From assembly GCA_021791995.1 (NCBI GenBank), contig JAJYVN010000083.1:1-10917 (forward strand): a stretch of DNA of 10,917 bases, read 5' to 3'. Under the pieces are notes generated by a model. That model was not told the DNA's origin, did no database searches, and was given only the letters and a program-made list of their open reading frames with translations. The stretch comes from Bacillota bacterium (GTDB lineage Bacteria > Bacillota > Sulfobacillia > RBS10-35 > JAJYVN01). Both the position numbers and the translations under genes were made by a program. How positions within the stretch are numbered: the stretch's first letter is position 1; each line of letters starts with the position of its first letter. This document shows, in pieces, positions 1-7,187 of this stretch.

Positions 1-1410
1 ATAGGGGTGACAATAGGCCGTGCGATAGTCGTCCATCCGTTTGGACCGCTCAACGGCCGTATCGGTCGCCCCCTGAATCTCCCTGCGAAAAATGATGTTG
101 ACAGCCGCCTCCGGGCCCATGACCGCAATCTCGGCCTGGGGCCACGCGGCCGCGAGGTCGCAACCAATTCCCTTACTGCACATTGCGATGTACGCCCCGC
201 CATAGGCCTTGCGCAGGATCAGGGAAACCTTCGGCACACTGGCTTCCGCATAGGCGTAAAGGACCTTCGCACCATGGCGAATGATGCCACGGTGTTCCTG
301 ATCAACCCCCGGTAAGTAGCCGGGGGTGTCCACCAGCGTCAGCAGAGGCAGGTTGAAGGTATCGCAGAGGCGTACAAAACGGGCAATCTTGTCTGAGGAG
401 TCAATGTCCAGGCACCCGCTTCGCACCCGCGGTTGGTTGGCAACAACACCAATCGCGCGTCCAGCCATACGCCCAAGACTGATGACCGCGCTCTGGCCCC
501 AGCGAGCATGCAACTCCAAAAACGAGCCAGGGTCCAACAGCGCCGCAATGATGTCCCGCATCTCATAAACCAGTCGCGGATCTCCCGGTACCGCCTCACG
601 CAAAAACGGCAGTGAGGAGACCACGGCAGCCGCTCCTGAACTCGAGGGCGGGTCCTCCAGGTTATTGGACGGCAGGTAGGAGAGGAGCCGACGCACCGAT
701 CGGAAGCACTCCTCCTCGTCTTTGGCCAAAAGGTCGCAGACACCCGAGATCTCGGCATGCACCGCTCCACCGCCCAAAGCCTCCAGGGACACCTCTTCCC
801 CTAACACGGCGCGGACGACCTCAGGACCGGTGATGAACATGTGGCTTGTACGCTCGACCATCACAATGAAATCGGTCAACGCCGGCGAGTACACCGCTCC
901 ACCCGCACATGGTCCCGCAATCACGGAGATTTGAGGGATAATGCCCGAGGCGCGCACATTCCGCGCAAAGATCCGCGCGAACCCGTCCAGCGCATCGACC
1001 CCCTCCTGAATCCGGGCGCCGCCACTGTCGTTGATACCGACGAGCGGAACACCGTTCTGCAGGGCCAGGTCCTGCACGGCCTGGATCTTGCGGGCATGCA
1101 TCTCCCCAAGGGTACCTCCCATGGAGGTGAAGTCCTGGGAAAAGGCGTAGACGGTTCGTCCGTCCACCAGACCGAACCCGGTCACCACCGCATCGGTAGG
1201 CACCCGCCGGTCCTGGAGACCTTGGCTGCGGTGAGTAACGTGTCGGCCGATCTCTACAAAACTACCTGGATCAAACAGCAGATCCAACCGCTCGCGGGCG
1301 GTCCGCTTGCCTTGGGCATGCTGACGCGCCACCGCGTCAGCGCCGCCCCCAGCAAGTGCCCACGCATCGCGACGCCACAGGTCATCGAGACCGTGATTCT
1401 CTCCCGGCAA
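1..1410 (-). CDS. Acyl-CoA carboxylase beta (carboxyltransferase) subunit, propionyl-CoA carboxylase type, 3' end outside the window
   Basis: Biotin-dependent carboxyltransferase subunit, which moves CO2 from carboxybiotin to an acyl-CoA (propionyl-CoA giving methylmalonyl-CoA is the commonest reaction of this family) with a separate biotin/biotin-carboxylase subunit in the cytoplasm. 470 residues are visible; family members have about 510-520, so roughly 40-45 C-terminal residues lie beyond the left edge. Seen: QGKRTARERLDLLFDPGSF (33-51), VVTGFGLVDGRTVYAFSQDFT (75-95), first oxyanion-hole motif NDSGGARIQEG (127-137), AGPCAGGAVYSPA (165-177), VDTPGYLPGVDQE (360-372), second oxyanion-hole motif KAYGGAYIAM (401-410) and MGPEAAVNIIFRREI (431-445). 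An in-frame TGA lies nine codons upstream of the chosen TTG start, which has GGAG exactly 8 nt before it. The next in-frame start (GTG, residue 27) would cut conserved N-terminal sequence. Substrate (propionyl-, methylmalonyl- or acetyl-CoA) cannot be fixed. It is probably transcribed separately from the genes before it. Confidence 0.93.
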   Translation of the reverse strand, partial: MPGENHGLDDLWRRDAWALAGGGADAVARQHAQGKRTARERLDLLFDPGSFVEIGRHVTHRSQGLQDRRVPTDAVVTGFGLVDGRTVYAFSQDFTSMGGTLGEMHARKIQAVQDLALQNGVPLVGINDSGGARIQEGVDALDGFARIFARNVRASGIIPQISVIAGPCAGGAVYSPALTDFIVMVERTSHMFITGPEVVRAVLGEEVSLEALGGGAVHAEISGVCDLLAKDEEECFRSVRRLLSYLPSNNLEDPPSSSGAAAVVSSLPFLREAVPGDPRLVYEMRDIIAALLDPGSFLELHARWGQSAVISLGRMAGRAIGVVANQPRVRSGCLDIDSSDKIARFVRLCDTFNLPLLTLVDTPGYLPGVDQEHRGIIRHGAKVLYAYAEASVPKVSLILRKAYGGAYIAMCSKGIGCDLAAAWPQAEIAVMGPEAAVNIIFRREIQGATDTAVERSKRMDDYRTAYCHPY

Positions 1411-1418
1411 GAGTACAA

Positions 1419-1422
1419 CTCC
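1419..1422 (-). promoter_or_regulatory. Ribosome binding site deciding the TTG start of the carboxylase gene
   Basis: On the minus strand GGAG is followed by 8 nt and then TTG at 1410. No ATG lies in frame between the upstream stop and the conserved N-terminus, so this site supports TTG as the start. The same 8-nt GGAG spacing is seen before ftsZ, the NYN gene and the MFS gene. Confidence 0.6.
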
Positions 1423-1445
1423 ATACAGAGCTCAATCTTGGGACA

Positions 1446-1474
1446 AGGATAACGGCTGCACCCCATCTCGGCAA
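1446..1474 (-). promoter_or_regulatory. Candidate sigma-A-type promoter for the carboxylase gene
   Basis: Minus strand: TTGCCG (1474-1469), a 17-nt spacer, then TATCCT (1451-1446). Each box matches the consensus at four of six positions, and the spacing is ideal. Transcription would begin near 1438-1440, leaving a leader of about 30 nt before the TTG start. It overlaps one arm of the upstream hairpin 1471-1514. This is inference from sequence only. Confidence 0.35.
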
Positions 1475-1615
1475 CCGAAATCCGTCACCTGCACACGGAA
1501 CGGGCATCGGTTGCGGGAGGGATGGCTCCTGGCCGGAGCCAGGTCTGGGAGGTAGGCCGAACCATCGCCGCCCCATTCCTCAACCGCTGCGTCCGCTGCC
1601 TGCGGGCGATGGTTC
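1471..1615 (-). other. Highly structured intergenic segment with three consecutive hairpins
   Basis: The 235-nt gap between the cupredoxin gene and the carboxylase gene has three stem-loops. In transcript order: (1) GAACCATCGCC/GGCGATGGTTC, 11 perfect pairs (1605-1615 with 1559-1569), closing a 35-nt loop that holds a repeated GCAGCGG; (2) TGGCTCC/GGAGCCA, 7 pairs with a 5-nt loop (1523-1541); (3) GCAACCGA/TCGGTTGC, 8 pairs (1507-1514 with 1471-1478), enclosing an inner TCCGT/ACGGA stem (1481-1485 with 1495-1499). None is followed by a T-run, so a classical intrinsic terminator is not evident. It may be the structured 3' end of the upstream mRNA, a cis-regulatory leader of the carboxylase gene, or a small RNA. 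No known riboswitch or T-box core was recognised. Confidence 0.5.
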
Positions 1616-1645
1616 AGTCCCGTCGCACACGATTCGCACACCCCC

Positions 1646-2506
1646 TCAAACCACACAGATCCACCCCTGCATGGCAAGCGGATACCCAGGCGCCACGCCC
1701 TGAATGGCCACGACCTGCCCAGTGGCGGGATCGAGTCCCGCATAGTTGGCGCAGTAGTAATGGTGGATGCCGGTTGTGGGAAACGCCTGACTGGCCGTTC
1801 CTCCGGCACGCACACTGACATTGATCAGACCGTCCACGCTCTCGAGCTGACACACCCCCGCTAGTGCGTTGGTCCAAGTGACGGTCCCGCCCATTTCAAT
1901 CACGACAACTGTTGGGGAGAATAACCCACCCTTGGTGGCGGAAACAGAGACCACCTCCGTTCCGGAAAAGCCCGTACCGGTCGCGCACAGTAAGCCCTCC
2001 ATCGCGGCAGGGTAGGCCGGGGAGGCGGTGAGACTCTCCACAGCACTTGCGCTCGCGTCCCATGTGGCAAATGTGGGGTCATAGAAGCGATAGACGCCCG
2101 GAGCCGAGATCCGCTGGGTCACAGACTTCCCCTGCGTGAGGGCAATCTTTGGCCAGGCCGCCGGGGCGCCAGGAGCCAACTGCACCGCATAGGGCGTCAC
2201 GTCTGTGCTCGTGAAGGTGATGGTTGCACCCGATGCCACAAACAGCGACAGCGGTTGGAACGAGAAACTCTCAGCGGTAATGGTCAGTGTCTCGGCCGTA
2301 CTCGCAGATGCAACCGACGGCACCAAGGTGCTTCCCGCCGGCGAAACAGAGACCCCGCCCGCTGCCTTCGAGAGCGCGCTGGTAAAAGCGCGCGATGCGC
2401 TCGACAATACTTCCGTGGCCGTGGGCCGACTGGCCTTGCGGCCGCAGCCCGCCGCTACGGCACCGAACGTTACGGCCACTCCGGCAAGCAACCGGCGCCG
2501 ATACAT
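1646..2506 (-). CDS. Cupredoxin-like lipoprotein with two tandem domains
   Basis: 286 residues. Residues 1-20 form a lipoprotein signal peptide (MYRRR, hydrophobic core, lipobox AAGC with Cys21), so the mature protein is probably lipid-anchored outside the membrane. A Ser/Ala/Thr-rich linker (about 25-70) leads to two beta-rich cupredoxin-like domains (about 72-174 and 186-284). Both end in the same motif: YPAAMEGLLC (165-174) and YPLAMQGWIC (275-284), indicating domain duplication. Domain 2 keeps the would-be copper Cys (HHYYC, Cys252), but the usual first His position (normally near VPHTV) appears as Cys219 and the second His of the C-x-x-H pattern is missing. In domain 1 Asp143 stands where Cys252 aligns. 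Copper binding is therefore uncertain; a structural or disulfide role is possible. ATG at 2506 follows GAGAGG by 5 nt and gives a proper signal peptide. An alternative GTG at 2527 overlaps the NYN stop (GTGA) and could be used by coupling, adding 7 residues. Confidence 0.8.
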   Translation of the reverse strand: MYRRRLLAGVAVTFGAVAAGCGRKASRPTATEVLSSASRAFTSALSKAAGGVSVSPAGSTLVPSVASASTAETLTITAESFSFQPLSLFVASGATITFTSTDVTPYAVQLAPGAPAAWPKIALTQGKSVTQRISAPGVYRFYDPTFATWDASASAVESLTASPAYPAAMEGLLCATGTGFSGTEVVSVSATKGGLFSPTVVVIEMGGTVTWTNALAGVCQLESVDGLINVSVRAGGTASQAFPTTGIHHYYCANYAGLDPATGQVVAIQGVAPGYPLAMQGWICVV

Positions 2507-2523
2507 CCCACCCTCTCCCCCAC

Positions 2524-3186
2524 TCACCGGGCAGCCTCATTCGCTTCCACGCGCCGCGTTTCCGCCCCGCTGAAGCGCCGAAGCGGGTCCACCTCACAAC
2601 TCTGGCACTCTTCCCGGGAGAGCGCGATCTGGTCGTCTGCCGCCTCTCGCAACTCGCGACTACCGAGTCCGGGCAGCACGACCACCTCCACGTCCTCACC
2701 ATGCCGCCGTACCTCTTCGATGGCGCGAATGAAGTCCGAATCACGTGATACCAATAGCGCAACGTCGAAGTTGCCACTATACGCCTGAATCAGCATATCA
2801 ATAGCAAGATTGATGTCGGAGCCCTTCTCGGTATGAGTGTGAACCTCACCCTCAACCAGTTTGCCACAGTGGTTGCACACAACGTTATAGCCGTTCGCAC
2901 CGATGCGAATGCTCCGGCGCTCCAAACGACCAAGCACCTTATTCAGACGGGGGATATTGCCGAGAGCCGTGAAGAAGCGCTGCTGATTCTCCGCTCCCGA
3001 TGGATTCTCGATTCGGTCAATCGGAGCATTGTAGTAAAAGATACGCTTCAGCGTCCGACCGTCCTTCTTCGCCACCGCTAGTTCCACAAACCGTTGAATG
3101 TCCGGATTGCTGTCACCCATTACCTGCTTCCAATCATGATAAAAATTATTGCCATCGATAAACACCATTACTCTATCCAAACACAA
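2524..3186 (-). CDS. NYN/PIN-like domain protein (LabA/DUF88 family), putative RNase
   Basis: 220 residues. NYN-domain proteins have a PIN-like fold with a metal-binding acidic pocket and are thought to cut RNA. Seen: strand 1 with VMVFIDGNNFYHDW (6-19, Asp11), KGSDINLAIDMLIQAY (121-136, Asp124 and Asp130), and LLVSRDSDFIRAIEEVRRHG (144-163, Asp149 and Asp151), which together supply the expected acidic residues. VVLPGLGSRELREAADDQIAL follows as the final strand/helix. A CNHC pair (104-107) sits between the halves and may bind metal. The C-terminal 25-30 residues look low in order. The TTG start at 3186 has GGAG 8 nt upstream; the in-frame ATG at 3168 (residue 7) has only weak GGA and is the alternative. 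The gene lies 28 nt after dtd and overlaps the next gene's optional GTG start. The RNA target is unknown. Confidence 0.85.
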   Translation of the reverse strand: MCLDRVMVFIDGNNFYHDWKQVMGDSNPDIQRFVELAVAKKDGRTLKRIFYYNAPIDRIENPSGAENQQRFFTALGNIPRLNKVLGRLERRSIRIGANGYNVVCNHCGKLVEGEVHTHTEKGSDINLAIDMLIQAYSGNFDVALLVSRDSDFIRAIEEVRRHGEDVEVVVLPGLGSRELREAADDQIALSREECQSCEVDPLRRFSGAETRRVEANEAAR

Positions 3187-3194
3187 TCGCCCCT

Positions 3195-3198
3195 CTCC
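3195..3198 (-). promoter_or_regulatory. Ribosome binding site supporting the TTG start of the NYN gene
   Basis: Minus-strand GGAG is followed by 8 nt and then TTG at 3186. The competing ATG at 3168 has only a GGA triplet at similar distance. The site lies inside the 28-nt gap after dtd. Confidence 0.55.
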
Positions 3199-3214
3199 GC
3201 ATTCTCCCTCACCG

Positions 3215-3670
3215 TCAGAACAGGCGTCGGGAATCGAGCAGGATCGTTACTGGCCCGTCGTTGATCACCTCCACCCGCATATCGGCTCCGAAGACACCCT
3301 GCGCGGGGATGATCCCGCGGGTAGAAAGGACGGCACCAAGCACATCGAGCAACTCTCTGCCCTGCTCCGGTGGGGCCGCTTCCGTGAACGCAGGACGCAG
3401 ACCATGGCGAACATCACCATATAATGTGAACTGCGGAACCACGAGAATCGCACCGCACACATCACCCACCGACGCCGTCATGCGCGCATCGGATCCAGGC
3501 CCCGCAAAGACACGCAGCCCGATGAGCTTATCAGCCAGATATTGCGCGTCCGCATGGTCGTCTCCGCGCCCCACTGCGACAAAGGCGCACAAACCATGGC
3601 CGATCTCCGCAATCTGTCTGCCCGCAACACTCACTCGTGCCGCACGGCACCGCTGCACCACCGCCCGCAT
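3215..3670 (-). CDS. dtd: D-aminoacyl-tRNA deacylase
   Basis: 151 residues, normal for the family. Dtd removes D-amino acids (and glycine from mischarged tRNA-Ala) from tRNA in the cytoplasm, so it acts in translation quality control. Seen: start MRAVVQRCRAARVSV, the catalytic region PQFTLYGD (79-86; Ser-Gln is the usual start, here Pro-Gln), RPAFTEA (92-98), and the Gly-cisPro motif NDGPVT (137-142) that gives chiral selection. ATG at 3670 begins the conserved MRAVVQR. It is preceded by a G-run 5 nt upstream and lies 16 nt after the rel stop. An upstream ATG at 3715 overlaps rel and would add 15 non-conserved residues. The rel-dtd neighbourhood is widespread in Bacillota, which supports the call. 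Confidence 0.96.
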   Translation of the reverse strand: MRAVVQRCRAARVSVAGRQIAEIGHGLCAFVAVGRGDDHADAQYLADKLIGLRVFAGPGSDARMTASVGDVCGAILVVPQFTLYGDVRHGLRPAFTEAAPPEQGRELLDVLGAVLSTRGIIPAQGVFGADMRVEVINDGPVTILLDSRRLF

Positions 3671-3686
3671 GGAAGCCCCCCACGAT

Positions 3687-6038
3687 TCAGCCGAGGGCGC
3701 GCACCCCTTGGCCATGCATGCCCTTGGCGCGAATCGTCCGCTCCGCGCTCAGAACGTCAGGAACCTTGAGAATCTTGCGGCGAATGCCCTCGTAGTCGGC
3801 CAGGTCCTTGACCTCGACCACCAGGTCGATCAAAGCACGGCCTGCGGGGACGTCCCCGCGGGCCGAGGCAAAAAGAATATTGCTGTGCGCATTGGCCACG
3901 ATCTGCGCGATATCCGAGAGGAGCCCCGGTCGGTCATAGGCAGAAATCTCAAGTTCGACCGGGAAGGCCGCCGTCGCGACCGCGTCCCAGTTCACCTCAA
4001 TAATGCGTCCATCCTCGCCACGATGTGCCTGGATGTTGGGACAGTCCGGATGGTGAATGCTGACCCCTCGACCACGGGTCACGTACCCCACGATCGGATC
4101 CCCGGGAACGGGGTGACAACAACGGGAGAAGCGAACGAGAATATTCTGCATCCCTTTGACGACCACGCCACCGCTCGAGGTCGATCCGCCGGTCCCTTTG
4201 AGGGCAATCGGCAGCGAATCGTCCTCCCCGTGCGGCTTACTGGCTTCCTTGCGTCGCAGGATCTCGCGCACCCGTCCGATGACCTGCGCCGAACTCAGCC
4301 CCCCAAAGCCAACCCCCACCAGGAGGTCGTCGACATCGGTAAACGAGAACCGCGCCGCTACGGGCGCCAACGCCTCGGTGCGCAATGCCTCCACCGGATC
4401 CAATCCCTGACGTTTGGCCTCCCGTTGCAGCGACGTGCGCCCCAGCGCCAAGGCCTCATCCCGCCGCTCCTTTTTGAGGAATTGCCGGATGCGGTTCTTG
4501 GCCAGTCCGGTACGAACAATCGTGAGCCAACCGGGGCTTGGTGTGCCGCTGTTGTTGGTAATGATCTCGACGATATCACCGTTGTGCAGGGCGCTTTCGA
4601 GAGAGGCAATCTTTCCGTTGACCTTGGCTCCAATGCAGTGGTGCCCCACCTCGCTGTGCACGCGGTAGGCAAAATCGATCGGAGTACTCCCAGCCGGAAG
4701 CTCCAAAACATCGCCGCGCGGAGTGAACACAAAAACCTCGTCGGCAAACATGTCACTCTTGAGAGAGTCCATGAACTCATGGGCATCCTTGTCTCGCTGC
4801 CCGTCCAGGATTTCACGCAACCAGCCCAGCCGCCGATCAAAGTCCCGGTCCGTATGGCCCTCCTTGTATCGCCAATGCGCCGCAATCCCATACTCCGCCG
4901 TCCGGTGCATCTCCCGCGTTCGAATCTGGATCTCGAAGGGTTCCCCCTGGGGTCCAATCACGGTGGTGTGCAGAGACTGGTAGAGATTGGACTTTGGCAT
5001 TGCAATGTAATCTTTGAAGCGACCAGGGACTGGTTTCCAAACCGTATGGACAACACCCAGGACGCCATAGCAGTCCTTGATCGTCTCGACAATCACGCGC
5101 ACGGCGATCAGGTCATAGAGTTGGTTGATGTCCTTGCCCTGTTTATACAACTTCTGGTATATGCTGTAGAAGTTCTTCGCGCGACCTGAAATCTCGGCGT
5201 CGATTCCTACCTCAGCCAGATGCTCTCCCAGTTCCTTCATGAGCACCTCTGCGTACCGTTCCCGCTCCATCCGTCGCTGGGGAATTTTCCGCGCCAGATC
5301 GCGATAAGCCTCAGGTTCCAGATAGCGCAGCGCCAGGTCTTCCAGCTCCCACTTTACGCGAAAAATCCCCAATCGATGCGCCAATGGCGCGAAAATTTCG
5401 AGCGTCTCCTCGGCCGTCCGACGCTGCCGCGCCTCGTCCAAACTATCCAGGGTACGCATATTGTGTAGGCGATCGGCCAGCTTGATGAGCACCACCCGAA
5501 TGTCGTGAGCCATGGCCAGAAACATTTTGCGAAAGTTCTCTGCCTGTGCCTCCGCACGCGAACGAGACGTGAGTTTACTCAGTTTGGTGACACCGTCGAC
5601 AAGGAGTGCAATCTCCTCGCCAAAGAGGCTTCGCACATCGTCGAGGGTCAACGGCGTATCCTCGATCACATCGTGGAGAAGGCCGCCAATAATAGTGGAT
5701 CCATCCATACCGAGGTCCGCCAGGATGGTCGCAACCGCCAAGGGATGAGAGATGTATGCATCGCCGGATGCCCGCATCTGCCCGCTGTGCGCCCGCCGAC
5801 TAACCTCATACGCCCGTCCGACCCGCTCCAGGTCGGACGCATCCAGGGCGCGGACACGGGAGAGAAGCGCCGCCAGGGCGGTGTCACCGCCGACCGAATC
5901 GCTCGCTGGGACCTCGTCGCCCACCACCGGGCTATCCACGCCCAACCCCGCTTCCCTGCAACTCTCCACTCTGACCAGTATACATCTGGTTACGCCCCGG
6001 GTGGGGGCGCCTCCGGGGACTCCACTGTATACCAACAT
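3687..6038 (-). CDS. relA: Bifunctional (p)ppGpp synthetase/hydrolase, Rel
   Basis: 783 residues. Makes (p)ppGpp from ATP and GDP/GTP on starved ribosomes and hydrolyses it otherwise; this is the stringent response. Domains: HD hydrolase with HDVIED (122-127) and LADRLHNMRT (187-196); synthetase with RFKDYIAMPKSNLYQSLHT (340-358), whose R-x-K-D motif is that of bifunctional Rel rather than the ExDD of monofunctional RelA; TGS (about 434-495, VFVFTPRGDVLELP); a helical part; a zinc-finger-like region (RCCHPVPGD with Cys640/Cys641, DC at 665-666); and ACT (about 692-770, YDRPGLLSDIAQ). Family members are about 720-740 residues, so this start gives some 40 extra N-terminal residues. ATG 6038 has GGAG 7 nt upstream, 30 nt after the ftsZ stop. 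Alternatives are TTG 5945 (AGGG 8 nt upstream) and GTG 5939, closer to the usual length. Both active sites look intact. Confidence 0.96.
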   Translation of the reverse strand: MLVYSGVPGGAPTRGVTRCILVRVESCREAGLGVDSPVVGDEVPASDSVGGDTALAALLSRVRALDASDLERVGRAYEVSRRAHSGQMRASGDAYISHPLAVATILADLGMDGSTIIGGLLHDVIEDTPLTLDDVRSLFGEEIALLVDGVTKLSKLTSRSRAEAQAENFRKMFLAMAHDIRVVLIKLADRLHNMRTLDSLDEARQRRTAEETLEIFAPLAHRLGIFRVKWELEDLALRYLEPEAYRDLARKIPQRRMERERYAEVLMKELGEHLAEVGIDAEISGRAKNFYSIYQKLYKQGKDINQLYDLIAVRVIVETIKDCYGVLGVVHTVWKPVPGRFKDYIAMPKSNLYQSLHTTVIGPQGEPFEIQIRTREMHRTAEYGIAAHWRYKEGHTDRDFDRRLGWLREILDGQRDKDAHEFMDSLKSDMFADEVFVFTPRGDVLELPAGSTPIDFAYRVHSEVGHHCIGAKVNGKIASLESALHNGDIVEIITNNSGTPSPGWLTIVRTGLAKNRIRQFLKKERRDEALALGRTSLQREAKRQGLDPVEALRTEALAPVAARFSFTDVDDLLVGVGFGGLSSAQVIGRVREILRRKEASKPHGEDDSLPIALKGTGGSTSSGGVVVKGMQNILVRFSRCCHPVPGDPIVGYVTRGRGVSIHHPDCPNIQAHRGEDGRIIEVNWDAVATAAFPVELEISAYDRPGLLSDIAQIVANAHSNILFASARGDVPAGRALIDLVVEVKDLADYEGIRRKILKVPDVLSAERTIRAKGMHGQGVRALG

Positions 6039-6068
6039 CGCGCCGCTCCGAAGTCGGTCCGGGGACCG

Positions 6069-7130
6069 TCACCTCTTCTCCACACGCTTCCGCAGAAAGG
6101 CCGGGATGTCGATGTCCTCCGAGGGAAACGGTTTTACCGGCAGATCCTGAAAGTCCAAATGCCGCGAGGAAACGCCATGATGCTCGAAGCCAGTCGCGAT
6201 GACCGTGATGTGGACCTCATCCTCCAGGCTTTCGTCGATCACCGCACCAAAGATAATGTTCGCATCCGGATCCGCCGCCTGCGTAATGATCTCAGCCGCC
6301 TCGTTGACCTCAAACAGACCGAGATCGGCGTCACCGGTAATGTTCAGCAATACGCCATGCGCGCCCTCGATCGATGTCTCCAGAAGTGGGCTAGCCACCG
6401 CCGCGCGAGCCGCCTCCGCCGCACGCCCCTCCCCTCGAGCCACACCAATACCCATGAGGGCGGAACCGGTATCCGACATGATCGTCTTCACATCCGCGAA
6501 GTCGAGGTTGATCAGTCCTGGGACCGCGATCAGGTCAGAGATGCCCTGCACGCCTTGCCGCAAGACGTCATCGGCCATGCGGAAGGCCTCGACGAACGGG
6601 GTTCGTTTGTCCACCACCTGCAAGAGACGGTCATTCGGGATGGTGATCAGTGTATCCACCTGTGCGCGTAAGGCCGCGATGCCCTTCTCGGCCTGGCTGG
6701 CGCGGCGGCCTCCCTCAAAGGAGAAGGGCTTGGTAACAACGCCGACCGTCAAGACATTCGCGTCCTTACTGATCTGTGCGATGACAGGGGAAGCACCCGT
6801 CCCCGTACCTCCTCCCATTCCGGCGGTAACAAAAACCATGTCCGCGCCCTTGAGGGCATCGGCAATCTTCTCGCGCGATTCCTCGGCGGCCTTCTGACCA
6901 ATTTCAGGGGAGGCTCCGGCTCCGAGACCGCGCGTCAATGCCTGCCCAATCTGAATCTTGGTGGGAGCGTTGGAGCGCGCAAGGGCCTGCACATCCGTAT
7001 TCACGGAGATGAACTCGACCCCCTTGAGGCCGGAACTGATCATACGATCAACGGCGTTGTTGCCGCCTCCCCCAACACCCACCACCTTAATCACCGCGTA
7101 GCGATGCTCATCCAGATCAAACTCCAACAC
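6069..7130 (-). CDS. ftsZ: Cell division protein FtsZ
   Basis: 353 residues. Tubulin-like GTPase that polymerises at mid-cell to form the Z ring. Seen: VIKVVGVGGGGNNAVDRM (13-30), the tubulin signature AGMGGGTGTGASP (103-115), TIPNDRLL (163-170), the T7 loop with catalytic Asp NLDFADVK (208-215), and the C-terminal tail peptide DIDIPAFLRKR (339-349), which binds division partners such as SepF, FtsA or EzrA. The linker between core and tail is short (about 20 residues). GTG at 7130 is chosen because the protein then begins MLEFD, matching many Gram-positive FtsZ proteins (Bacillus subtilis begins MLEF), and AGGGGAGG lies 8 nt upstream. An in-frame GTG at 7151 has no ribosome binding site and is rejected. 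It follows ftsQ by 119 nt and precedes rel by 30 nt. Confidence 0.97.
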   Translation of the reverse strand: MLEFDLDEHRYAVIKVVGVGGGGNNAVDRMISSGLKGVEFISVNTDVQALARSNAPTKIQIGQALTRGLGAGASPEIGQKAAEESREKIADALKGADMVFVTAGMGGGTGTGASPVIAQISKDANVLTVGVVTKPFSFEGGRRASQAEKGIAALRAQVDTLITIPNDRLLQVVDKRTPFVEAFRMADDVLRQGVQGISDLIAVPGLINLDFADVKTIMSDTGSALMGIGVARGEGRAAEAARAAVASPLLETSIEGAHGVLLNITGDADLGLFEVNEAAEIITQAADPDANIIFGAVIDESLEDEVHITVIATGFEHHGVSSRHLDFQDLPVKPFPSEDIDIPAFLRKRVEKR

Positions 7131-7138
7131 CGGATTGG

Positions 7139-7146
7139 CCTCCCCT
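7139..7146 (-). promoter_or_regulatory. Strong ribosome binding site deciding the ftsZ start
   Basis: Minus-strand AGGGGAGG followed by 8 nt and GTG at 7130. It lies downstream of the competing GTG at 7151, so that earlier codon is very unlikely to be used. Confidence 0.75.
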
Positions 7147-7170
7147 CGCACTCACCAGCCCGAACCACTT

Positions 7171-7187
7171 TGGGGCATCCTGCCCCA
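7171..7187 (-). promoter_or_regulatory. Perfect short hairpin between ftsQ and ftsZ
   Basis: TGGGGCA-TCC-TGCCCCA on the plus strand is a 7-bp perfect inverted repeat with a 3-nt loop, 41 nt before the ftsZ start. No T-run follows on the minus strand, so it is unlikely to be a full terminator. It could be an operator, an mRNA stability or processing element, or partial attenuation ahead of ftsZ. The rest of the 119-nt gap shows only a poor promoter candidate (TTGCCA, 19-nt spacer, TATCCA). Confidence 0.4.

Noticed and set aside
841..1452. 203-residue plus-strand open frame
   Set aside because: It lies antisense to the conserved carboxylase gene and has no recognisable features.
1411..1645. 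T-box or known riboswitch leader for the carboxylase gene
   Set aside because: No T-box sequence, terminator/antiterminator pair or recognised riboswitch core was found, and a candidate promoter lies downstream of the hairpins.
3261..5189. 642-residue plus-strand open frame
   Set aside because: It is the antisense of rel and dtd, which are certain from their motifs; its translation shows no domain.
5970..6040. Promoter for rel based on TATACA and TATACT boxes
   Set aside because: Neither has a matching -35 box at 16-18 nt, and the short gap after ftsZ suggests co-transcription.
5505..6671. 388-residue plus-strand open frame
   Set aside because: It is antisense to rel and ftsZ, a by-product of GC-rich codon bias.
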